Position numbers and translations under genes: made by a program. Source: Paenibacillus sp. FSL R7-0204 (GTDB taxonomy: Bacteria; Bacillota; Bacilli; Paenibacillales; Paenibacillaceae). From it: 64,000 nt of DNA. This document shows positions 43,801 through 51,900 of this stretch, one piece after another. Location: positions 4,836,001 to 4,900,000 of the forward strand of contig NZ_JBBOCA010000001.1 of NCBI RefSeq assembly GCF_038002225.1, read 5' to 3'. The notes below the pieces were generated by a model. It ran no database searches, was not told the origin of the DNA, and worked only from the letters and a program-made list of their open reading frames with translations. Positions within the stretch are counted from its first letter, which is position 1, and each line of letters begins with the position of its first letter.

Positions 43801-44664
43801 TTACGCAACGGATTTTTTAGTGAATTGCTTAGCAAAGCGGGCGGGGGAAAGATACCCCAGTGAGCTGTGCATTCGCTTGCGATTGTAATAGAACTCAATG
43901 TATTGGAAAATAGCATCATATGCCTGTTCCGGGTTTTTGAAGCGCGGATTACAGTAGATGAGCTCTTTCTTTAAAATACTGTGCCAAGACTCAATGCAGG
44001 CGTTATCGTAACAGTTTCCTTTACGGCTCATGCTGGATTTCATGTGGTATGTCTTTAGTTGGTCGACATATTCTTTTGAGGTATATTGAGACCCTCGGTC
44101 AGAGTGGTGCAGTAGGCCCTCGCCGGGTCGCTTCGCCGTGTACGCCGCCTGCAGCGCGTCTAAGACCAGGCTCGTCTCCATATGGTTATACAGCCGCCAC
44201 CCTACAATTTCTCGCGTGCATAGATCCATGACGCTAGCTAGGTATAAGCGACCTCCACGACAAGGGATATACGTGATGTCGGTGACCCATACGGTATTGG
44301 GCTTAAGCACCTTAAACTCTTGGTTCAGTGTGTTTGGTGCAATGGGATTATTATGCTTGGAATCGGTCGTCTGCACTCGGTATGGCTTAGATACAATAGA
44401 GCGGAGCTTCATTTCTCGCATGTACACACTCACTGTGCGTTCCGTGACCGTATAGCCTTCCTGATGCAGCAGGCGGGTGATCTTCGGACTTCCATACCGT
44501 TTTTGATGGTCGTCAAAATGGTACCGGATTCGCTCCATAACAGCAGCCTTGCGGAGGGCTTGCACACTGGCTTTGGCGTTCAGCCACTTGTAATATCCGC
44601 TCCTGGATACCTGTAGGGTACTGCACATCTTCTCCAAGCGAAATGCGGAGCGATGGTCCTTCAT
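43801..44664 (-). CDS. IS3-family transposase OrfB (DDE integrase domain)
   Basis: 287 residues as a separate frame, with HTH_21-like start and an rve integrase core. The DDE triad is visible: first Asp in WVTDITYIP, second Asp in HHSDRGSQYTS, and Glu in ESWHSILKKELIY, followed by the usual Lys. Reading upstream without a stop in this frame reaches the slippery A-run inside OrfA, so the active product is probably the OrfAB fusion made by -1 frameshifting. Confidence 0.93.
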   Translation of the reverse strand: MKDHRSAFRLEKMCSTLQVSRSGYYKWLNAKASVQALRKAAVMERIRYHFDDHQKRYGSPKITRLLHQEGYTVTERTVSVYMREMKLRSIVSKPYRVQTTDSKHNNPIAPNTLNQEFKVLKPNTVWVTDITYIPCRGGRLYLASVMDLCTREIVGWRLYNHMETSLVLDALQAAYTAKRPGEGLLHHSDRGSQYTSKEYVDQLKTYHMKSSMSRKGNCYDNACIESWHSILKKELIYCNPRFKNPEQAYDAIFQYIEFYYNRKRMHSSLGYLSPARFAKQFTKKSVA

Positions 44665-44675
44665 AAACTGGAATC

Positions 44676-44993
44676 TTAATTCCTTGGTTTGCTGAAGATG
44701 TGCACTGCTTTTTTTACGATTGCCAATTCTTCCTCTGTATCGGCAAGTCGACTGTCTTTCTCTTGGAGCTGACGGCGCATCTCTTGGAGCTCGGCTTCGA
44801 GTTCCCGTACCCGATCCATACTGGCTACCGGTTCATTCTTTAGCTCCCGGTATTTCCCCATCCACTGGTGCAGCGTACTTTTCGGAATGTCCAGCTCTTG
44901 CGCGATGTCCCCTATGCTCTTCGTCTGCTCTTGAATGAACTTTACCGTTTGCTTCTTATATTCTTCGTTGTACCGTTGTCGTTTTTCTCCCAT
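44676..44993 (-). CDS. IS3-family transposase OrfA (helix-turn-helix)
   Basis: 105 residues: a helix-turn-helix (IGDIAQELDIPKSTLHQWMG) and a C-terminal coiled coil (VRELEAELQEMRRQLQEKDS). Near its end on the minus strand seven A's (44715-44709) occur as GTA AAA AAA GCA. Slipping back one base there enters the OrfB frame directly (AGC AGT GCA ...) with no stop before OrfB, the classic IS150-type arrangement. Confidence 0.92.
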   Translation of the reverse strand: MGEKRQRYNEEYKKQTVKFIQEQTKSIGDIAQELDIPKSTLHQWMGKYRELKNEPVASMDRVRELEAELQEMRRQLQEKDSRLADTEEELAIVKKAVHIFSKPRN

Positions 44994-45139
44994 AGGGATG
45001 CACCTCCGTTGCCCTTATTATCCCTCCGTCCGTTAACTGTCGTCTACTTTCAATTCTAATCCCACTGAGTCCGTTAATCCGCAAAAGGTGGCGTTTTGCT
45101 GGGAATAGGGTCTCTCAGGTCCGTTAATCTGATACTGTT

Positions 45140-46726
45140 CTAGCCCCGGTATTCCTCCGGACTCATCCCGCTCAGCTTCTTGAACAGCTTGCTGAAGTAC
45201 GCGGTGTTCGGATAACCCACACGCTCAGCAACCTCATAGACCTTGATGTTCCTGTCCCTGAGCAGGCTCTTGGCCTTCTCCATGCGCAGCCGGGTCAGGA
45301 AGCTGACGAAGTTCTCGCCGGTCTCCTGCTTGAATACCCTGCTGAGATAGGAGGCGTTCACGTTGATCCGGTCCGCCACGGATTGCAGGGAGATATCCTC
45401 CGCATACAGCTGCATGATGAGTTCGCTCGCTTGCTCTGCATAGCTCCGGGAGGATTCGCCTTCCGACATCTGCGCCCTGCACTGCTCCAGATAACTAGCG
45501 ACGGTCTGGTGCAGCCCCTCCAGACTCTCTTCATGGAGAATGCTCTCGTACACCGTAAGCCCGGCTTCATTCGGCTCGGGAAGCGCCGGGAAGCAGGACA
45601 GAATCGCGCCAAGCATCCGTATGTAGGTCGAACGCGCCGCCTGCTTCGTGCAGCCCTCCAGCAGCATAGTATCCTTCAGGCTGTTCAGGAAGGCAAGCGC
45701 CCCTTCGCTTCCGCTCTCGGTATCCTGCCTGAACTTCCGCATGCAAGGCTTGTCGATGAACAGCCGCTCCCCCCTTCTCTGACGGCTCCTGGCCTTATCA
45801 TAGAAGGACAGGCCGCTCCCGCTGGCGAAGAACAGCTCGTCAAGCGCCATGTCCGCCTCCTGATAGGCCTGCTTCAGGCCGCCAAAGCCGGGAGCCGGAC
45901 CGCTGACGCCGATAGACAGCGTCAGCTTCAGGAAATCCTTCATAGCCGCCTGAATCTTGGCGGCCGCTCGTTCAATCTCCGCGCGGACAATCCGCCCCTC
46001 CGGCCCGAGGTCCAGCAGCAGCACATATTCCGCAGAGTTCATCACAATGATCTCCTTCGCCCGCTTGCGCGGAAGAATTTCTTCAAGAATATTGGTGACT
46101 GAATAACGCAGCAGCTTCTCATCCTGCTCCACATACTTGCGTCTATGCTGTTCAAAATGGTTAATCCGCAGCTTCAGGAGCACCATCGGCTCATCCGCCA
46201 GGCGGATGCGCAGAGATTCGCGGTTAACCCGCACATCCCCGGCGGCCTTGAAGCCGCTGATCAGCTCCTTAAAGAGCGTTTCCTTCAAATACCCGATGCT
46301 CTCCTTGTAGGAGCCGGGCGGCATTACGGAGGAGCTGCCTGCGGAGAGGCGGACCGCCCGCTTCTTAACCGTCTCCAGCACATGCACCAGCTCGTGCGGC
46401 TTCATATCGCTCTTGATCAGATAGTCCGCCGCCCCGAGCCTGAGCGCCTCCTGGGCATACTGGAATTCCTCCAGACAGCTAAGAATGACGAATTGCCCGC
46501 CGATGTCCAGCCGCCGGGCCTCCCGGATCAGCTCCAGACCGTCCATCACCGGCATTTTGATATCCGTAATAATCAGATCCGGCTGGTGCGTCCCTGCCAG
46601 TTCCAGTGCTTCGCGCCCGTTTGCGGCCTCCCCCAGAATCGTAAATCCTTCATTTTCCCATTGAATAATCGATTTCAGGCCGATACGCATTAGCAGCTCG
46701 TCATCCACGATAAGCACACCCAGCAT
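45140..46726 (-). CDS. YesN-type response regulator with AraC DNA-binding domain
   Basis: 528 residues from the ATG at 46724-46726; a TTG six bases further upstream is an alternative, overlapping the kinase stop. Receiver domain with DLIITDIKMP (Asp55) and the switch residues LSCLEEFQYAQ, a middle region, then an AraC pair (SVADRINVNASYLSRVFKQE, RVGYPNTAYFSKLFKKLSGM). Downstream of the kinase gene in one operon. The IS lies 75 bases beyond its stop. Likely activates the importer at 43318-38777. Confidence 0.92.
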   Translation of the reverse strand: MLGVLIVDDELLMRIGLKSIIQWENEGFTILGEAANGREALELAGTHQPDLIITDIKMPVMDGLELIREARRLDIGGQFVILSCLEEFQYAQEALRLGAADYLIKSDMKPHELVHVLETVKKRAVRLSAGSSSVMPPGSYKESIGYLKETLFKELISGFKAAGDVRVNRESLRIRLADEPMVLLKLRINHFEQHRRKYVEQDEKLLRYSVTNILEEILPRKRAKEIIVMNSAEYVLLLDLGPEGRIVRAEIERAAAKIQAAMKDFLKLTLSIGVSGPAPGFGGLKQAYQEADMALDELFFASGSGLSFYDKARSRQRRGERLFIDKPCMRKFRQDTESGSEGALAFLNSLKDTMLLEGCTKQAARSTYIRMLGAILSCFPALPEPNEAGLTVYESILHEESLEGLHQTVASYLEQCRAQMSEGESSRSYAEQASELIMQLYAEDISLQSVADRINVNASYLSRVFKQETGENFVSFLTRLRMEKAKSLLRDRNIKVYEVAERVGYPNTAYFSKLFKKLSGMSPEEYRG

Positions 46727-46728
46727 AC

Positions 46729-48549
46729 TCAATAAGCCCCCTTCCTGTCCCGAATGGGAATTGTGATCACGAATACCGCACCTTGCCCCGGAATGCTCTC
46801 GAACGATACCCCGTACGGCTCGCCGTATAACCGGCGTATCCGCTGATGCACATTGGTAACGCCGATGCCGCCGCTGTCCTCTGCACCGCCCAGTCTGCTG
46901 CGCAGCTTCGCTGCCGCCTCAGCGCTCATGCCCGCACCGTTGTCTCTGACCGTAACGGTGAGTTCCGCATTCCCGGCCCGCCGGACCTCGATAGACAGCA
47001 GCCCGTCCTCCTGGTCGGCAATTCCGTGGAAGATCGCATTCTCGACCAGCGGCTGGATGCTCAGCTTCGGAATCTCCTGCTCCGCAAGCGTCTCCTCCAC
47101 TTCCGAATGGAACTCGATCCGGTTGAAATACCGCACCTTCTGAATGACTATATAATGGCCGATGTGCTCCAGCTCCTCACGGATCGGCACCAGCCGGTTG
47201 TCCGTCTTGGCGGTATAACGGAGCATGGAGATCAGCGCCCCGGTCATCTCAACAATCTTCTCCGACTGCTGCATGGTGGCGATCCATTTGACTGAATTCA
47301 GCGTATTATACAGGAAATGCGGACTGATCTGGGCCTGCAACGCGCGAATTTCAGCCTCGACCTTCTGCTCCTGCTCCACGTAGATCCGCTCCACCAGCTG
47401 CTTGAGTTCAGCGGACATCTGCTCGAACCGGCTGGCCATGACACCGATCTCATCATTCGAGCGGACCGCCGGGAGATTATCGAATTTCCCTTGCTCCACC
47501 AGCGTCATATTGCGGATCAGCTGCTTGATCGGCCGGGTGATCAGATTCGACATGTACACCGAGCTGGCCAGGGCGAACAGGATAAGCACGACAGCAATCG
47601 TCCACAGATTCCGCTTCAGGATGTCGCCTTCCACCGCGAGCTCTTCCACGGGCATATACATATAAGTCTTCCAGTTATGTTCCTCAAATGGCGACTGGAT
47701 CAGAATATAGTCCTTGCCGGATACACGGACAATCTGCCTGCCTGAACCTGCGGCAAGTTCTTCCTCGCGGACCGGGAAAAGTGTCCTGAACGGCTTGCCG
47801 ATCAGGTTATAATTGTTGTTGAATATAATCATGCCGCTGTCATCGGTAACGGTGAAGGCCGAACGGTTGCCTGCCTCCATCCGCTTGTTCAGCCGGTTGA
47901 TGAAATCTATGTCTACACTTACCGCCATGACGCCGATCAGCTTGCCGTTCTCCATATCGAAGATTTTGCGCAGATTATAGATCGTCCAATTGCTGTCCGC
48001 CTTGGTCTGCAGGTCCAGCCGGGTCGGCAAATCGCGCGTAATATCGTCAGAACGCAGGAATTCGGTGAACCAGTCCTCCTTGCGGGGGTTGTACGTATAG
48101 TCGACAGGCTTGTTCGGGGCCACATAGAGGTCGCTGCCGTTCACCAGATTGTAGACATAGATAGAGATGGCGCGGTCCTTCATAGTGATGTAATTCATCA
48201 GCAATTGCGTGGCCTGCAGTTCGTTCGTCACGGAGCTGTCGTGCAGATAGTTCTGCACCGGGTAGTTCTCCTGCGAGACCGCTGAGATGTAGCTGTTAAT
48301 CCCGTAGCTTGCGATGAGCGAAATCTGCTTCGTGTCCCCCAGGAATTCCTCGATGCGGATATTCGACTGTCTCGTCACATCGGCCAGCAGATCCGTATAT
48401 TTACGTTCAAGCATCTGCTGGGAGGAGATATAGGAGTTAGCGGACAGAATCACAACCGGAATCAGAATGGCCAGCAGGAAAAAGAACAGCATCTTGTTCT
48501 TCACGCTCACAAAATGGCGGCTGGGCTTCAAGGTGAAGGGCGCTTTCAA
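46729..48549 (-). CDS. YesM-type sensor histidine kinase
   Basis: 606 residues with a TTG start at 48547-48549, seven bases after GGAGG; no ATG nearby is in frame. Helix 1 at about 20-42, Cache-type extracellular sensor, helix 2 at about 313-335, HAMP, kinase motif QISPHFLYNTLNS with His411 (Ser where most relatives here have Asn), and ATPase domain with ENAIFHGIADQ. Its stop overlaps the regulator start region, so the pair is coupled. A triple 13-base tandem repeat lies in its leader. Confidence 0.92.
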   Translation of the reverse strand: MKAPFTLKPSRHFVSVKNKMLFFFLLAILIPVVILSANSYISSQQMLERKYTDLLADVTRQSNIRIEEFLGDTKQISLIASYGINSYISAVSQENYPVQNYLHDSSVTNELQATQLLMNYITMKDRAISIYVYNLVNGSDLYVAPNKPVDYTYNPRKEDWFTEFLRSDDITRDLPTRLDLQTKADSNWTIYNLRKIFDMENGKLIGVMAVSVDIDFINRLNKRMEAGNRSAFTVTDDSGMIIFNNNYNLIGKPFRTLFPVREEELAAGSGRQIVRVSGKDYILIQSPFEEHNWKTYMYMPVEELAVEGDILKRNLWTIAVVLILFALASSVYMSNLITRPIKQLIRNMTLVEQGKFDNLPAVRSNDEIGVMASRFEQMSAELKQLVERIYVEQEQKVEAEIRALQAQISPHFLYNTLNSVKWIATMQQSEKIVEMTGALISMLRYTAKTDNRLVPIREELEHIGHYIVIQKVRYFNRIEFHSEVEETLAEQEIPKLSIQPLVENAIFHGIADQEDGLLSIEVRRAGNAELTVTVRDNGAGMSAEAAAKLRSRLGGAEDSGGIGVTNVHQRIRRLYGEPYGVSFESIPGQGAVFVITIPIRDRKGAY

Positions 48550-48996
48550 GTCATAACCTCCGGCGGCAGAGTTGGTGGAATACCTTTGTAGAATACCTTT
48601 GTAGAATACCTTTAATGATAGACTCCCGGCTGCTTTCCCGCCACCCTGCTCTGCATGTCTTTTTTTTACTCTTTTTGTTCCCTTTTTTACATGTAGGGGG
48701 ATTACGGGGAAAGGGCTGGCAGGATTCTACGGCTCCCGCCTCAGCTTCTCTGTCTGCCCGCTCCAGGCAGTAACCCAGAGACGTAAAGAAAGGAACAAAA
48801 ACAGTAAAAAAGCTTGATTTTATAGTAAGGGTCATTCACTTAACATTCTCGGTGAAGCGAACAGCCATGACAGGGAGGTTGCGGTGCCTATGCGGAGATA
48901 GTGGAGATAAGTGTTAGTGAATAGAGAATTGTTTCAAGTGCGCAGACCGTTCTATTAGGACAGGTATCCCCAAAAAACAAAAGAGGTGAGTATCTA
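48550..48996. other. Divergent control region between kinase and SLH enzyme genes
   Basis: No gene seen in 447 bases. Contents: the 13-base tandem repeat (48578-48616), T-rich tracts near 48660, and a weak possible promoter for the plus gene, TTGTTT (48929-48934), 16 bases, TCTATT (48951-48956). No cre site was recognised. Confidence 0.5.
48578..48616. repeat. Three tandem copies of a 13-base repeat in the kinase leader
   Basis: GAATACCTTTGTA occurs at 48578-48590 and 48591-48603, then GAATACCTTTAAT at 48604-48616. It lies about 30 bases upstream of the kinase start on its coding side, so copy number could change leader length or bind a regulator in phase. Confidence 0.7.
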
Positions 48997-51900
48997 TTGA
49001 GGCTATATCTTAAGCGTTCACTGATATCTATACTGGCAATTCTGACTCTCCTGCCCTCCAGTTTGGCAAGCGCTTCCACAGCTCCGTCCGCAGACCCGGT
49101 TCCTGTGGAAGATTCTGTATGGGTGACTGATTCGGAGTTACTGACCAATCCGGTTACGGCACCTGATTCCGATGAAGTGCCTGCTTCCCCGGCGGAGCCG
49201 GAGGCTGCTGCGGTGGCGGATGCTGCTGCAATGCCGGAGGCTGCTCCTGTTCAGGAGACTGTGCCGGATCAGCTCCAGCTGAAGACCGCTGCTGAGGCGG
49301 CCCCGCTGTTCCAGTGGAGCTTCCGCTCCGGGCAGGTGCTTGACCGCACCTCGGTGGTAAACAGCGTCTACCCCGATGCGGCCGCTGAACGCGCCGAGCT
49401 TAAGGGAGTAGCTGCCATTGTCTATGACGACCAGCGCGGAGATGTCCTCTCTTTACCCGGCGGCGGGAACGGTACCGCCTGGCTGAAGCTGCCGGATCAG
49501 CTCTACAGCAGGATCAAGGATGAACTGTCCATCTCCTTTTGGGCCAACATCGACTCTTCGGCTAACGCCTATAACCGTCTGCTGTCCTCCACAATTGCCG
49601 GGAAGGGGCTGAGCAATGCCGGGGTAAGCGGCTGGCAGGACTCCGAGTTCATTATCATCGCCGGGGACGGCACGTTCAGCAACCGGATCTATACCGGCAC
49701 GAATCCAAGTCAGATTGCCAGCTACAAAGGCGATATCGTCTGGAACCGTAACCCGGCCAAGGGCAAGTGGCAGCAGGTGACCGTCACTATGACCAGCAGC
49801 GGGGCCTACGAGGTATACCTGGACGGTGTTCCTGTTGGCATCAAAGGTCTGGATCAGAGCAAAAGCTCATCAGGAGCGACCATGCCCTCCGTTCTGGAGC
49901 ATTTCTTCTCGCGTGATTATCTGAACGCCCTGAAATTCAATGATTTCGGCAGATCGCTCTATACCTCGGATGGAGATATCAAGGGGAAATTCGACGATCT
50001 GCGGATCTACAATATCCAGTTAAATGCCGCTCAGGTAAGCGCACTCTATGCGGCGACGAAGCATGAAGAGAACACTTCAGCCAAGCCGGCCAAAATCTCG
50101 GTTGATCTGGCAGACCGCTCGCTCGGACCTGTATTCCATGGCTCTTCCGGCGCACTGTATGCGATCAGCGAGCCGAATGTGCCGGATATCAATACACTCA
50201 TTCCGATCAAGCCCTCGCATATCTCCCAGAAGCCGCCGAACGGCATCCAGCACCCGACTGGTGACGCGCTACGGGTGTCGGACTATTTCTTCGAGGCCGG
50301 CGGGGAAGCTGTCAATATTGTCATGCAGGATTATTATCAGCATTGGTACTATCCGTCCAGAACGGCTGACGAATATATTCAGGAAGCCGTCATTCCGATT
50401 ACAACAGCTGTCAAGGCCTACAAGCAGCAATGGGAGGCCGCGAATCCGGGGCGGGATGCGGATGCCAGATTCATCTATATCCCGTTCAATGAGCCTGAGC
50501 AGAACAATACCCGTTATCCCCAGCTGCTGGCGGATAATCAGACAGGCAAGAATTCAAGAGCCGTATTCAACAGCGACTGGCTGGCGGTAACGAAGAAAAT
50601 CAAGGAGATTGACCCCGGTGCAGTCATTTCGGGAGTGAATCTAACCCAGTACGGAGCCAAGGTATTCGAGGATTTCATTCCCTACTGCGTAGAGAATGAC
50701 TGTCTGCCGGACATTATCAGCTGGCATATGCTGTGGGACAAAGCCTTCAACCAGGCTCCCTCGAACGTAGCCACCTTCCGGACCGTGGAAGCAGGGTCCG
50801 TGCAGCGCTATAAAGAGCTGTACCCGGACCGGACGGTTCCCTTCCCGATCAAGGTGGACATCAACGAGTATGCCGCTACCTCGGAGATTGCCGTAGGCGG
50901 CTCGCTGATTCATTACATCGCACGTTATGATGAGCTGAAAATGAACAGCATGCTGCCGTATTGGAACACGGCCAACTCCTACGGGTCCCTGCTCGCCGGG
51001 CAGAACGAGCCTAATGGGGCATGGTGGCTCTACAAGTGGTATGCCGATATGATGGGCGGCGACATGGCCAAGATTGAGGTCATCAACGCGAGACATGAGA
51101 AGGACGCCTTCGGCCCCGGCTTGTACGGGCTAAGCTCCATTCAAGACAACAAAAAGCAGGTCAGTATCGCGTTCGGAGGCACACAAGGAGACGGCCAGAT
51201 CGTGTTCAACAACGTGACCGGCAATGGGAACAGCCCCTCCTTCCTCACAGAAGCAGAAGCGGTGCATATCACCGTATGGCATGCTGGATATACGGGCTTG
51301 ACCGGATTTCTCGTAGAGCCTACCCAGATCCTGGACCGTGATTATCCCGTCAAGAACGGCTCGGTCACACTGGATGTCAACCTGAACGATTACACCTCGG
51401 CGTATTATGCAGTCATTACTCCGGCTGTAGATCATGCCCCGAAGGAGACTTTCTATAAGCGCTTCGAGGCTGAGAATGCGCAGGTGCGGACCAATGTGAC
51501 CCTGACGGATCACTATCCGCGCAAGAGTACCGGACGCTCCGCCTCGAACGGCCAGTACGTCCAAGGCATCAAGGCTGCGGACAGCCTGGTGAAGTGGACC
51601 GATGTTACGGTTCCGGCAGACGGGAGCTACCGTCTGGATCTGATTGGCGGCAGCGGCGCAACCTCCACCCTGCGCAATCAGTCCAATACCGGAGATGCGA
51701 ATCAGCGCATCAATTCCGAATGGTTCATCAAGATTGACGATCAGCCGGCAACGAAGTTGGTTCTGCGTGCGGATTACAACATGCAGCTGCTGGGAGGCAA
51801 TACGATCTTTGCCGATCTGACGCAAGGGACACATTCCATCGGCATCAGCAAATACAACCCGGATACGGGAGAAGCAGGCCAGGGCGAATCCACCCTTGAC

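Larger units (their letters stand above)
43775..45064 (-). mobile_element. IS3-family (IS150-group) insertion sequence, about 1.29 kb
   Basis: Ends begin TGGACTTCTG (43775) and, on the other strand, TGGGATTAGA (from 45064); both reach a shared GAAAGTAGAC about 14 bases in, giving imperfect terminal inverted repeats. The flanking CTG at 43772-43774 and 45065-45067 is a 3-bp target duplication, normal for IS3. Inside are OrfA and OrfB in different frames joined by an A7 slippery run. Both frames are intact, so the copy looks young and possibly active. Confidence 0.88.
43651..45131. repeat. Cluster of family-B intergenic repeats, one split by the IS
   Basis: Two copies read inward on the minus strand (43651-43677 and 43700-43728). 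A third, ATAAGGGCTACTG, stops at 43774 and resumes as CTGAGTCCGTTAATC at 45065. A fourth (45103-45131) reads GAATAGGGTCTCTCAGGTCC then GTTAATCTG. Shared core: AATAAGGGCTCTCAGGTCCG then TTAATC. Joining the two flanks of the IS and removing one CTG restores a good repeat unit. Confidence 0.65.

Noticed and set aside
48551..48835. 94-codon minus-strand frame upstream of the kinase
   Set aside because: Basic low-complexity translation, no ribosome site, and it contains the tandem repeats of the leader.
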